In this document: piece by piece, positions 49,402-59,100 of the stretch
Layout of the letters: each line of letters begins with the position of its first letter
Position numbering within the stretch: the first letter of the stretch is position 1
NCBI RefSeq assembly: GCF_002156875.1
Contig: NZ_NCSY01000012.1
Location: forward strand, 20,805 to 84,804
Source of the DNA: Bacillus sp. EAC
GTDB lineage: Bacteria; Bacillota; Bacilli; Bacillales; Bacillaceae_G
Direction: 5' to 3'
DNA length: 64,000 nt
Program-made: the position numbers and the translations under genes
Notes under the pieces: generated by a model
Told to the model about the DNA's origin: nothing
Database searches by the model: none
What the model saw: only the letters and a program-made list of their open reading frames with translations

Positions 49402-51341
49402 ATTCTACCATTATATTAATAGGAAAAGGTTTATTGGCGGAGTACGTTTCGGAAATACTTTCTAATAAATATCGAGTCATTCAACAGCAAAATATTGAGT
49501 TTACCATACCAGAGGAGACTAGCTTGATACTTGTATTGGACGACGCATGGAATCCTAAAGTTCACCAAAAAGCAGTTGAGATTTCACAAACAGTCGATGT
49601 GCCAATGATTCGCAGCTGTGTCGCGTTTGGTGAAGGAGTGATTGGTCCATTAATACTTCCTGGAGAATCGGGTTGTTTTGAGTGCGCTGATTTTCGGCGT
49701 CTTATGGGTGGACGTGAACGGAGAGAGATGCTGGAAATAAATCAGAGGCTAGTAGAAAATGATGGGGTGCAACAAGACGTATGGGCATCAAGAACTGGGC
49801 TTCTACAAATGGCTTACTTACTTGGAGTCGAAGTAGAGAAATTTTTAAATGGTGAGAAAACAAGTTTGGAAAAACGGATATTCTTAATAAATTTGAAATC
49901 GTTGAAGAGCTCCAGTCACTCATTTTTACCGAACCCATTATGTCCAGTTTGTGGCCAATTAGCTGACGATTCCTCAACTTCAGCTATCATTTCACTTGAA
50001 TCCAGTATGAAAATTTCTCCTGGCAATTATCGATGTCGTTCAATGGATGAATTGAAAGATGTGCTAGTCAATGACTATTTAGGCCAACGTACAGGTTTTT
50101 TAAACGGAAAAGCATATGATTTAGCTACACCATTTGCAGATGTAGTCGTAAACCTACCTTTAATCCAAGGGGATGAAGGAACAGCAGGTCGTACACTTTC
50201 ATATGAGGCAAGTGAGTTAACGGCTATATTAGAGGGATTGGAACGATACTGTGGGATTGCACCACGTGGAAAACGAACGGTAATCCACGACAGCTATCGG
50301 AACTTAAAGGATCAGGCAATTAATCCTGAAATAGTAGGAACACATTCGAAGGAACAATATGCGTCCTCTGGTTTTCCTTTTAAGCAATTTAATCCGAATC
50401 GCAAAATCGATTGGGTTTGGGGTTATTCATTTATGAAGGAAGAGCCAATTCTTGTACCAGAATTGCTATCTTACTACAGCTTAGGATGCGGGAGAGGGTT
50501 TGTCTACGAAACTTCAAATGGATGTGCATTAGGAGGTAGTTTGGAAGAAGCTATTTTCTACGGTATTTTAGAAATTGTCGAGCGGGACTCATTTTTGATG
50601 ACTTGGTATGCCCAGTTGACTCTCCCACGTCTTGATCCAAATTCAGCAAAAGATCAAGAGTTAGAGTTAATGCTCCAACGTATAAGTGCGGTCTGTGGTT
50701 ATGATATTCATTTGTTTAATTCGACGATGGAGCATGGAATTCCAAGTATAGTAGCGATTGCAACGAATAGGAAGCAAAAAGGGATGAATATCATTTGTGC
50801 AGCTGGTGCTCATCTCGATCCTGTAAAAGCAGTAAAAAGTGCGGTTTACGAAATAGCTGGCATGATGTTGACATTGGATAAGAAGTTTGAAGAAAATTAC
50901 GATAAATGTTTAGAAATGCTACAAGATGCTTCTCTCGTTCGGCAAATGGATGATCATGGAATGTTGTATGGGTTACCACAGGCACAGGAACGTCTGCAGT
51001 TTTTATTAGAAGATAATCGCCCTTTAAAAACATTTGATAAAGAATTCAATTGGACTTCGAAACATTCAGATCTGACTGAAGATTTAAAGGATATGCTTAA
51101 GGTGTTTAGCCAAAAAAACCTTGATGTAATTGTTGTTAACCAAACTACACCTGAAATTAGAAGAAATGGATTGCATTGTGTAAAGGTTATAATTCCAGGA
51201 ATGTTACCGATGACATTCGGCCATCACCTTACACGTGTAGCAGGCCTTGAGCGAGTGCTGAAGGTACCTGTGGAAATGGGGTATACAAAGAAACCTCTAA
51301 CATTAGAACAGCTCAATCCACATCCGCATCCGTTTCCATAG
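49398..51341 (+). CDS. Fused E1-like/YcaO azoline-forming cyclodehydratase
   Basis: A 647-residue fusion. The amino part (about 1-200) is E1-like with two CxxC pairs, CFECADF and CPVCGQL, likely binding zinc. The C-terminal YcaO domain carries ATP-site motifs SYEASELTAILEGLERYCG and SLEEAIFYGILEIVERDSF, and ends in PHPHPFP, the proline-rich tail needed by azoline-forming YcaO enzymes. It should use ATP to cyclise core cysteines to thiazolines. It starts at a TTG overlapping the previous stop (TTGA), with AGGAGGTGA upstream, so translation is coupled. Confidence 0.93.
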   Translation: MNSTIILIGKGLLAEYVSEILSNKYRVIQQQNIEFTIPEETSLILVLDDAWNPKVHQKAVEISQTVDVPMIRSCVAFGEGVIGPLILPGESGCFECADFRRLMGGRERREMLEINQRLVENDGVQQDVWASRTGLLQMAYLLGVEVEKFLNGEKTSLEKRIFLINLKSLKSSSHSFLPNPLCPVCGQLADDSSTSAIISLESSMKISPGNYRCRSMDELKDVLVNDYLGQRTGFLNGKAYDLATPFADVVVNLPLIQGDEGTAGRTLSYEASELTAILEGLERYCGIAPRGKRTVIHDSYRNLKDQAINPEIVGTHSKEQYASSGFPFKQFNPNRKIDWVWGYSFMKEEPILVPELLSYYSLGCGRGFVYETSNGCALGGSLEEAIFYGILEIVERDSFLMTWYAQLTLPRLDPNSAKDQELELMLQRISAVCGYDIHLFNSTMEHGIPSIVAIATNRKQKGMNIICAAGAHLDPVKAVKSAVYEIAGMMLTLDKKFEENYDKCLEMLQDASLVRQMDDHGMLYGLPQAQERLQFLLEDNRPLKTFDKEFNWTSKHSDLTEDLKDMLKVFSQKNLDVIVVNQTTPEIRRNGLHCVKVIIPGMLPMTFGHHLTRVAGLERVLKVPVEMGYTKKPLTLEQLNPHPHPFP

Positions 51342-51363
51342 GCGGTGATTAGGAGGTAACCGG

Positions 51364-52938
51364 ATGAGTTTACAATCATTTCTACACAACCTACATTTTG
51401 ATGTTGAAAGGGCTAACCAATCAAATTGGGAAGTTGATTGGGATGATGCACCACTTACCTATAAGCTATACAAAGGTTTACCTATAATTCCACTATCACT
51501 TAATGTGCCATTAACATTAGAAGAACAGGACATAAAAAAGCAGACGAATTTACAAGAAATTGGCCACTTTCTATGGTATGTGTATGGTATAACTCAAATT
51601 TGCCAAACAGCCATTCCCTCTGGGTCCATTGAAACTGTTGATCTTATGCAATCAAACCGACGTTTTGTTCCTTCAGGTGGAGCATTATATCCAAATGAAT
51701 TATACGTTTATCTAAATCGTGAGGATGTACCTTCAGGAGTATACCATTATGATGTAGCACGTCATTGCTTGGTGTTGCTGCGAAAGGGGAATTTTGATTT
51801 ATTTATTTCAAGAGCGTTAGGTAATCGATGTGATGTTTCAAATTGCATTGGCACTGTTTTTGTATCAACGATGTTTTGGAAAAATTTCTTTAAATACAAT
51901 AACTTTTCTTATCGGCTCCAAGGGCTAGATGCTGGAGTGTTGAATGGACAAATTTTAGAAATGGCTAAACGATTTGGATTTCAAACGAAAGTATATTTTC
52001 AATTTATTGACCGGGCCATCAATAAATTGCTAGGGTTATCCGACGAAGAAGAGAGTGTATACAGTATCATTCCAATATCATTGGAAGATGCATATTTGTT
52101 TTCTTATGAGGAGCCAACTGACTTAACTATAAATGCAACGGAATTGTGTAAAGAAATACCAGCGGTTCAGCATAAAAAGATTAGTAAGTCTAAAAAAATC
52201 CGTGAATACCCTATGTTAATCAAACTGAATAAAGAATCAAGGATAGATTCCTCACAATTATTTCGCCAATTAAAGGAAAAGGAAAGAATCGATCCTACTG
52301 AACAGCTAATAATGCTACCTAAGGTTAGTAGAATTTCGTACGATTTAGCTTTAATTAGTAAAAAAAGATTTTCACCAGATATTGATTTCGTTGCATATAA
52401 AGTAAGTCAAGTGAAGCTGGCAACCTTACTTTATGAAGCAACAGCATCATTTACTTATCGAAATGACTTAGATGAACCGCAAGGGAGTATCGGAGGGCGC
52501 CCTTCATTGTTTTGTTGTTTGTATAATATAGAAGACATACCAGACGGAGCATATGAGTATGATTACAATACCCATTCTTTACGACCTGCCCAACTCGGAG
52601 ATCATCGACTTCAATTGCAAAGTGGAACTTCTGGGACGAACGTGAATTTGTTCCAAGTACCTATTTGTTTACATGTAGTTGGAGACAAGGATTATCATAA
52701 GTCGGCATTAGAGTATAGGGGATACCGTATTCAGCAGATGGAAGCTGGCATGATGGTACAGCGATTACTTTTAACAGCTTCTGCATTGGGCCTCGGTGGG
52801 CACCCACTATTAGGATATAATGTGAAATTGTGTGATGAAATATATCAATTAGATTCAGCACAAAAAACTTGTTTAATTCAGATTCCAATTGGATATTATC
52901 GCGATCGTCCTTGTATACAAGGTGGTCTGCATAGTTAG
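51364..52938 (+). CDS. SagB-type azoline dehydrogenase
   Basis: A 524-residue FMN oxidoreductase with two nitroreductase-like halves. The first has FVPSGGALYPNELYVYLN and YHYDVARH; the second has IGGRPSLFCCLYNI, GAYEYDYNTH and MMVQRLLLTASALGLGGHP. It should oxidise thiazolines to thiazoles. AGGAGGTAACCGG precedes the ATG. It is the last gene of the cluster; the doubled length is usual for the heterocycloanthracin type. Confidence 0.92.
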   Translation: MSLQSFLHNLHFDVERANQSNWEVDWDDAPLTYKLYKGLPIIPLSLNVPLTLEEQDIKKQTNLQEIGHFLWYVYGITQICQTAIPSGSIETVDLMQSNRRFVPSGGALYPNELYVYLNREDVPSGVYHYDVARHCLVLLRKGNFDLFISRALGNRCDVSNCIGTVFVSTMFWKNFFKYNNFSYRLQGLDAGVLNGQILEMAKRFGFQTKVYFQFIDRAINKLLGLSDEEESVYSIIPISLEDAYLFSYEEPTDLTINATELCKEIPAVQHKKISKSKKIREYPMLIKLNKESRIDSSQLFRQLKEKERIDPTEQLIMLPKVSRISYDLALISKKRFSPDIDFVAYKVSQVKLATLLYEATASFTYRNDLDEPQGSIGGRPSLFCCLYNIEDIPDGAYEYDYNTHSLRPAQLGDHRLQLQSGTSGTNVNLFQVPICLHVVGDKDYHKSALEYRGYRIQQMEAGMMVQRLLLTASALGLGGHPLLGYNVKLCDEIYQLDSAQKTCLIQIPIGYYRDRPCIQGGLHS

Positions 52939-53036
52939 GTGCAGACTTGTTGAAAAAATTTTAAAAAATAGATGTGTGAAGTCAGTTAAGTTAAAATTTT
53001 ACTATATCAATCTCTATAATTTTAATTATTAATAGC

Positions 53037-53073
53037 AAACGAGAATACATATCCAAGTATTCTCGTTTTTTTT
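53037..53073 (+). terminator. Terminator of the TOMM operon
   Basis: AAACGAGAATAC pairs with GTATTCTCGTTT, followed by more T. It separates the cluster from the germination operon. Confidence 0.9.
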
Positions 53074-53159
53074 GTATTCACCTTAATTGCGAGAATAATT
53101 AAAAATGCTCTACACATACTAAAAATTAGAGTTAGACTTGACGCGGAGAGAGGATAGGG

Positions 53160-54596
53160 ATGATGGTATATTCTAATGAGAAAAATAGAAATAAGAAACT
53201 TTCCGTTTATCAGAACTTTAAATGTACTTTAAAAACAAATTCAGAAATCATACATCATTTATTTCCTACAGCTGACTTGATTGAAAAAGATCTTTATATT
53301 GGGGATAAACCGGCTCGATTATTTTTTTTATCAGGATTTATCGATGATCAAAAGATAGATTTATTTATTAATAACTTAAAATCAGATGAAATTGAAATAT
53401 TCGTTCGCAATAATATGGTTTCGACAAATAAGGTAAATGAGGTTGAGAAGGCAATTTTAGCTGGTAAAAGCATTCTTTTATTTGACGGTGATCCAATTGC
53501 TTATGTCTATTCGACAGAAAAAATGCCTCAGCGTAACTTCGCTCCTCCGAGTATAGATAACTCTTTAAAAGGTTCTAAAATAGCTTTTGTTGAGACTGCC
53601 AATACAAATATCGCATTACTTAGGAGATTTATTACTAATAAGGATTTAAAAACAAAACAAAAAGAAATTGGGAAGAAAAACAAAAATAGGATTTCAATTA
53701 TGTACATTGAAGAAGTGGTTGATCAAAAACTATTAACGGCATTAGAGGAGCGAATTACTAATCTAGATGCGGATAAGATCATTAATGCAAATCAACTAGC
53801 GCAGTTAATAGAGGAAAATTCATTGTCACCATTTCCTCAAATTTTAACAACAGAGCGTCCTGATGAGGCAGCCACACAACTTTTAATTGGTAGAGTTGTC
53901 ATAATATTAGATGGTTCTTCAGAAGTTATTGTTTTACCCGCACCATTTCTTGCATTTTTTAAAAGTATTGATGATTATTCATCAAGGACACTCGTTGCTA
54001 CTTTTACTCGGATTTTAAGATTGGTTGCGATAATGATTACTCTATTTTTACCCGGAATCTATATCGCTATCGTTTCATTTAATTATGAAATTGTACCACT
54101 AAAATTACTCGTATCGATTGGAGAATCAAGGGTAAGAGTGCCTTTTGATCCTTTAGTGGAGGCGTTTCTAATGGAAATTACATTGGAATTGCTAAGAGAG
54201 GCAGGGATAAGGTTACCATCTCCTATCAGTACAACTGTAGGCGTAGTTGGAGGGATTGTTATTGGACAAGCAGCAGTGCAAGCAGGGATTGTCAGTAATA
54301 TCATGGTCATTATTGTTGCATTAACTGCCATTTCTTCTTTTATTATTCCAAATTATGAAATGGCATCTAGCATACGGATTATTCGCTTCCCCATTATGGT
54401 AATGGCCTCATTGTTTGGAATAGTAGGAATAATAGTCAGTACGATGGTATTAATCATCCATATCTTATCTCTAAAAAGTTTTACCTTATCGTATAGTAGA
54501 CCATTTTCTCCGGTCATTTTCAATCAATTAATGGATACTGTGGTAAGAGCACCTCTTAATTTCATTTGGCAAACGACTAAAAAAGAGAACAAATAG
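53160..54596 (+). CDS. GerA-family spore germinant receptor subunit A
   Basis: A 478-residue GerXA protein of the spore inner membrane. A soluble amino half (to about 260) is followed by several helices. Family motifs are SKIAFVETANTNIALLRRFI-like text (here KIAFVETANTNIALLRRF), LLIGRVVIILDGSS, FPQILTTERPDEAA and RVPFDPLVEAFLMEITLELLREAG. With subunits B and C it forms the nutrient receptor that triggers germination. The ATG pair at 53160-53165 follows GAGAGGATAGGG. First gene of gerX-A-B-C; germinant unknown. Confidence 0.93.
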   Translation: MMVYSNEKNRNKKLSVYQNFKCTLKTNSEIIHHLFPTADLIEKDLYIGDKPARLFFLSGFIDDQKIDLFINNLKSDEIEIFVRNNMVSTNKVNEVEKAILAGKSILLFDGDPIAYVYSTEKMPQRNFAPPSIDNSLKGSKIAFVETANTNIALLRRFITNKDLKTKQKEIGKKNKNRISIMYIEEVVDQKLLTALEERITNLDADKIINANQLAQLIEENSLSPFPQILTTERPDEAATQLLIGRVVIILDGSSEVIVLPAPFLAFFKSIDDYSSRTLVATFTRILRLVAIMITLFLPGIYIAIVSFNYEIVPLKLLVSIGESRVRVPFDPLVEAFLMEITLELLREAGIRLPSPISTTVGVVGGIVIGQAAVQAGIVSNIMVIIVALTAISSFIIPNYEMASSIRIIRFPIMVMASLFGIVGIIVSTMVLIIHILSLKSFTLSYSRPFSPVIFNQLMDTVVRAPLNFIWQTTKKENK

Positions 54597-54627
54597 TTCA
54601 TTTTGGTAGTGATTGGAGAGGGTTGTA

Positions 54628-55716
54628 ATGCATGTTTCAAAAATTAGAATTAGTTGGCTACAATTTATTCTTATGATTAATAGTATTCAAGTAGGAGTTA
54701 GTACTGTTTCTCTTCCAAGGGTGTTGGCAGAAAAGGCAGGAACAAGCAGCTGGATTGCAATTATTTTTGGAGGTATTCTATCAACTATCGGCAGTGTATT
54801 GATTGTTAAAGTAAGAGAATACGCTCCTTTCGAAACCTTTCCATCGTTTTTTAATTCGTTTTTTGGGAAGGTAATTGGGAAACTATTTACACTGCTTTTC
54901 TCAATTTATTATTTAGTATTCGGATATTTAATACTTATAAGAGCTATTCTTTACGTTAAAACATATCTACTTCAACAAACTGGAATAACTATTTTAGTTA
55001 TTTTATTATTAATTCCTGCATTGCAATTAGCAATAGGCGATATTAGACTATTAGCAAAATATGTAGAATTTTTATTTCCAATGACTTTATTTACATATTC
55101 CATGCTACTGTTTACGCTCAAGGATTCAAATATTCACTATATTTTACCAATTATTAAAGATGGATGGCTTCCAATTTTTAAGGCGATCCCTTTAACTGTC
55201 TTTTCATTTTTAGGTATTGAAATTATTTATTTTCTCTATCCGTATTTAGAGAAAAAAGAGAAGGCGATTTCTGGTGTAATTATAGCTAATTTACTCACAA
55301 CTTGTATGTATTTATTTGTTACGTTTATTTGTTTTGTCGTATATAGTCCAGATGAAATTCTATATATTTTTGATCCAGTCTTAGCGATCTTAAATGTTCT
55401 TGAATTCCAATATGTAGAAAGATTGGATGTTGTTATTATTGCTTTCGCTATTATTAATATTTCAACAACTTGGATACCGTTTTTCTGGTTTGGGTTACAA
55501 GGGGTATCAGAAGTATTTCAAGTGAAAAAGTTCATATTTATGGTTCTTAGTATTTATCTACTATTTATCATTGTTAGCAATTTTTTCACTCCTACTTTTA
55601 CCAATAATCAGGTTGGAATTAAGTATATCTCAAATATTGGAATGTATATAATTATCTCTCTACCAATTGTTTTATGGATATGTCACAAATTAAAAAGTAA
55701 ATTTTTATTAAGGTGA
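54628..55716 (+). CDS. GerB-family endospore germination permease-like subunit
   Basis: A 362-residue, roughly ten-helix protein of the APC-related spore germination family. ISWLQFILMINSIQVGVSTVS, AEKAGTSSWIAIIFGGIL and SFLGIEIIYFLYPYLEKKEKA are typical. It is thought to bind the amino acid or other germinant. GGAGAGGG supports the ATG at 54628 over an earlier TTG. It lies 31 bases after subunit A. Confidence 0.92.
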   Translation: MHVSKIRISWLQFILMINSIQVGVSTVSLPRVLAEKAGTSSWIAIIFGGILSTIGSVLIVKVREYAPFETFPSFFNSFFGKVIGKLFTLLFSIYYLVFGYLILIRAILYVKTYLLQQTGITILVILLLIPALQLAIGDIRLLAKYVEFLFPMTLFTYSMLLFTLKDSNIHYILPIIKDGWLPIFKAIPLTVFSFLGIEIIYFLYPYLEKKEKAISGVIIANLLTTCMYLFVTFICFVVYSPDEILYIFDPVLAILNVLEFQYVERLDVVIIAFAIINISTTWIPFFWFGLQGVSEVFQVKKFIFMVLSIYLLFIIVSNFFTPTFTNNQVGIKYISNIGMYIIISLPIVLWICHKLKSKFLLR

Positions 55717-55725
55717 TGAGTAATC

Positions 55726-56841
55726 TTGAGGAAAACACTTTTATGTCTACTTAGTATCTTTTTAATCATTACGAACGCTGGTTGCAATGATAAGCTTAAT
55801 ATTGAAGATTTAACTATGGCATTGCTTATAGGTATAGATATTAATGATAAAGATGAAGTTGAAATGTATATTGCTAGTCCGGTTTTTAGTGAAGATGCAA
55901 AAGAAAAAAGTGAGCAGTTTAAGGTGACAAGCGTATCAATAAGGGAAGCAAGGAACTATTTTGATCGTGTGGCAATTGGGATGACAACAGGTGGGAAAGT
56001 ACAGTCCATTTTAATAGGTTCGAAGGTTATAGAGCATGAGGAATGGACTTCAGTACTAGACCTATTATTTCGAGATTCAAAAACGAGGCAAAATGCACAA
56101 ATGGTTGTTGTAAATGGGAAAGTTTCTGACATATTAAATTTCAGTCCAAAAAATAAGCCAAGGTTAACATTCTTTTTACCTCAATTGGTTGATACAGCTA
56201 ATGAAAGAAATGTTGCCTTTCGAACGTCAATAAAGAAATACAATCAACAAAATATTGATAAAGGGATTACGCCATTTCTTCCAGAATTAACGTTAAAAGA
56301 AGATTTGCAAATAACTGGGACAGTTTTATTAGATGATAAGAACGTCTATAAACGGACGCTTTCCTTATATGAAACACAGTTGCTGAAAATCTTAAATGGT
56401 GATTTAGAAGGCCAATTATCAATGACAATGCCCATCGATGTAAATACAGGTGGAACTAAACTATTTCCAAAAAATCGTGTAAGTTTTTATGTGCAAAAAA
56501 TTAAAAAGAAGATTCATAAAAAATATTCAGATGGTCACTATCAGTTTGATATAAAATTAAAGATACCTATTGAAATTACAGAATCGCCGGTAGCCCTTAA
56601 AAATAAGGAAGCAAATTCGGTCGAAAAAAAAATTGAAGATAAATTACAAAATGATTTAAAGGATTTTATTAACTCTCTACAGCAAGAGAATGTGGATCCG
56701 GTTGGTTTTGGAGTATTAGCTAGATCTTTTAAATACAATCAATGGAAAAAAGTAGAGAATAACTGGGTAAAAGCATTTCAACAGTCAAAAGTTAAGTTAA
56801 ATGTAAAAATCATAATCACAGATAGAGGTAACATAATATAA
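55726..56841 (+). CDS. GerC-family germinant receptor lipoprotein
   Basis: A 371-residue Ger(x)C lipoprotein. The signal ends with the lipobox TNAGC (Cys20). DKLNIEDLTMALLIGIDIN and KEKSEQFKVTSVSIREARN are family-like, and the C-terminal domain ends as usual. The start is TTG with AAGGTGATG upstream, 9 bases after subunit B. It completes the receptor and is anchored on the outer face of the spore inner membrane. Confidence 0.92.
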   Translation: MRKTLLCLLSIFLIITNAGCNDKLNIEDLTMALLIGIDINDKDEVEMYIASPVFSEDAKEKSEQFKVTSVSIREARNYFDRVAIGMTTGGKVQSILIGSKVIEHEEWTSVLDLLFRDSKTRQNAQMVVVNGKVSDILNFSPKNKPRLTFFLPQLVDTANERNVAFRTSIKKYNQQNIDKGITPFLPELTLKEDLQITGTVLLDDKNVYKRTLSLYETQLLKILNGDLEGQLSMTMPIDVNTGGTKLFPKNRVSFYVQKIKKKIHKKYSDGHYQFDIKLKIPIEITESPVALKNKEANSVEKKIEDKLQNDLKDFINSLQQENVDPVGFGVLARSFKYNQWKKVENNWVKAFQQSKVKLNVKIIITDRGNII

Positions 56842-56852
56842 AATGAAATTTT

Positions 56853-56876
56853 GAGCCTTTAAGGCTCTTTTTTTTT
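56853..56876 (+). terminator. Terminator of the ger operon
   Basis: GAGCC-TTTAA-GGCTC stem-loop followed by T9. Confidence 0.9.
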
Positions 56877-57024
56877 GCCTCAAGTTAAAAAAAATGTCAG
56901 ATTTTAAAACTTTTTGTATAATTAAATCGTCTAATATAGTAGATTAGTATTTATTTGAACAGAAATTAAAACTAAAAAAACTACCAAAAAATGTACGTGT
57001 AATCGTACGAAGGGAGAAATGAAC

Positions 57025-57834
57025 TTGTCTAGAATAAGAAAACATCGTAGAAGAAAACCTATTCTGGGTCTAGCAATAGCATCTATTTTAATAGTAGGCG
57101 TGGCAAGTACAATTAACTATCAACATAAAAATAAAGAAGAAATTGTTATTAAGAAAAATAACAAAGTAAAAACAGACATCATAAAAAACGATAATCTACT
57201 GCATTTTCCAGATTACTATAAAACAACGCAGAAAGATGAATCAGGATTACTAGAAGTATTAAATGTGGATTCAAATTTAGTTTTAGTAAATAAAGATAGG
57301 AAGCTGCCAGATGGTTATGAACCTAATGATTTAGTATATCCATCAATCCCATTAAATGGAGCAGTAAAAGAGAAAACAAGAATGCGAAGTGAAGCTGCAA
57401 AAGCCTTAGAAAAGTTATTTGCTGGGGCTTCTGCAGATGGTTATACATTAACTGCAATTTCTGCCTATCGTTCTTATGATCGCCAAGTTACTTTATACAA
57501 TAACTATATTGCAACCCAAGGTGAAGAATGGACAAAGGCGTATAGTGCATTTCCTGGTACAAGTGAGCATCAGACTGGTCTTTCAATAGATGTTTCTTCA
57601 CCAGCATTTGGGAATGCATTAGAAGTAGAGTTTGCTGAAACAGCTGAAGGTAAATGGTTAGCAGAACACGCACATGATTATGGATTTATTATTCGATATC
57701 CTGAAAATAAACAAGATATAACTAAGTATCATTATGAGCCTTGGCATATAAGGTATATCGGAAAAGAGTATGCTACTTATTTATATAAAAATGATCTTGC
57801 ATTGGAAGAAGCTATGCCTGCAATAGATAATTAA
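57025..57834 (+). CDS. Membrane-anchored D-alanyl-D-alanine carboxypeptidase (M15B)
   Basis: A 269-residue zinc peptidase of the VanY/LdcB family, which trims the terminal D-Ala from peptidoglycan stems. One amino-terminal helix (ILGLAIASILIVGVAST) anchors it outside the membrane. Zinc and catalytic motifs are SAYRSYDRQ, SEHQTGLSIDVS and EPWHIRYIG. The ATG at 57019 sits only 2 bases after GGGAG; the TTG at 57025 is better spaced. Single gene. Confidence 0.88.
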   Translation: MSRIRKHRRRKPILGLAIASILIVGVASTINYQHKNKEEIVIKKNNKVKTDIIKNDNLLHFPDYYKTTQKDESGLLEVLNVDSNLVLVNKDRKLPDGYEPNDLVYPSIPLNGAVKEKTRMRSEAAKALEKLFAGASADGYTLTAISAYRSYDRQVTLYNNYIATQGEEWTKAYSAFPGTSEHQTGLSIDVSSPAFGNALEVEFAETAEGKWLAEHAHDYGFIIRYPENKQDITKYHYEPWHIRYIGKEYATYLYKNDLALEEAMPAIDN

Positions 57835-57841
57835 AAAGAAG

Positions 57842-57875
57842 AAAAGCATGTCACCTAAATGGGACATGCTTTTTT
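57842..57875. terminator. Terminator between carboxypeptidase and XRE-TPR regulator genes
   Basis: AAAAGCATGTC pairs with GACATGCTTTT, followed by more T. The A run on the other side lets it serve the convergent gene as well. Confidence 0.88.
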
Positions 57876-57879
57876 GTAA

Positions 57880-59100
57880 TTAATGATTAATCATTAATTG
57901 TGCTAGTTTTAATGCATTACCTGTTTGTTTTAATTTAACATAGTAATTAAATAATTCTTTTTTTGAACGTTTAATTAAATAGACAAAGCCCAATTTTTTA
58001 AATAAAGGTAATGATTGCTCAGATAAGTATTGATGGTAATCATGCTCTTTATTTTTAATTAAAAAATCTAATAAAGTAAATAAATTTATATATAGCTGAT
58101 CATTTTTATTTTTAGCTTTTTCGAGACCTTCATTTGCAAGTAGAAATAATTCATCTTCACCTAACAGTTTTCCGAAAAATGAACTTGAGATATAACCCTC
58201 TAAAGAAAGTAAATATGGATTTGATTCATTGTCTTTTAACTGCATTGATTCATAATAATATTTACTTGCCAAATCGTAATTTTTTTTCCTGAAATACTCA
58301 AATGCTAAATTATGTAATACCCTTGCTTTTCGTTCAGTGGATTTACATAAATCACAGCTATGAATTAAGTTTTCAAAACCTTTTATGGTTTCTGTAAACT
58401 CTCCGTCATCTTTTAACTGTATTAACATGAGCATCTCGGCATCAATTACTCGAAGATAGCTATTAGTATTTTTAAAAAATTGCTTTGCTTTATCAGCATA
58501 AAAATATGCCAAGACTGGTTGTTCATGTGAGTGATAAGCAACTGCTAGATGATAGTAATGTTCATCATTTGTATATTCCCTATCGTTTATAGTTTTTAAT
58601 GATTGAATAGCTTTTAAATGCTCGTGTTTCGCTAAATAGTAGATACCTAATACATGACGTAAAAGATTCGTTTCATACGGTGATAATTTATGTTCAATTT
58701 TTTTAATTTCATTTAAAAAAGTAAATGATTCTTCTACTAAATTATGCATTAGTAAATACCTTATTCGAAGCAATTTATAAAGATTCGCATTGTTTGAGAT
58801 TTGAATTAACTCTTCGTTCAATAGTTCATTATTAATAAGGTCCATTTCTTCATAAAGTTGCATAATAATCACATTTTGCCACTGGTCTAAACGTTTATTA
58901 ATATTATTAAGCTTCATTAGTTCATGTTCCATGTTAATGCCAAGTCGAGCAGATAATAGTGTCATAATTTCTGGTGCATACTCGGTTTGTAAACGTTCAA
59001 TTTTACTAATGTGAGTACCAGAGCAAATCCCTTTACCTAACTGTTCTTGCGTCATTTGATATTTTTCTCTATAAAATTTAATGATTTTCCCCTCATTCAT
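57880..59100 (-). CDS. XRE-TPR regulator, NprR-like (RNPP group)
   Basis: A 406-residue cytoplasmic regulator: an XRE helix-turn-helix at about 1-60 (FYREKYQMTQEQLGKGICSG, HISKIERLQTEYAPE) followed by tetratricopeptide repeats to the end, for example ARVLHNLAFEYFRKKNYDLA. Length and layout match NprR and similar peptide-sensing regulators of Bacillus. It lies divergent from a secreted subtilase gene, as NprR controls extracellular protease. No gene for a small signalling propeptide was seen after it, where NprX would lie; a terminator comes within 5 bases of its stop. A non-quorum role is possible. Confidence 0.82.
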   Translation of the reverse strand: MNEGKIIKFYREKYQMTQEQLGKGICSGTHISKIERLQTEYAPEIMTLLSARLGINMEHELMKLNNINKRLDQWQNVIIMQLYEEMDLINNELLNEELIQISNNANLYKLLRIRYLLMHNLVEESFTFLNEIKKIEHKLSPYETNLLRHVLGIYYLAKHEHLKAIQSLKTINDREYTNDEHYYHLAVAYHSHEQPVLAYFYADKAKQFFKNTNSYLRVIDAEMLMLIQLKDDGEFTETIKGFENLIHSCDLCKSTERKARVLHNLAFEYFRKKNYDLASKYYYESMQLKDNESNPYLLSLEGYISSSFFGKLLGEDELFLLANEGLEKAKNKNDQLYINLFTLLDFLIKNKEHDYHQYLSEQSLPLFKKLGFVYLIKRSKKELFNYYVKLKQTGNALKLAQLMINH

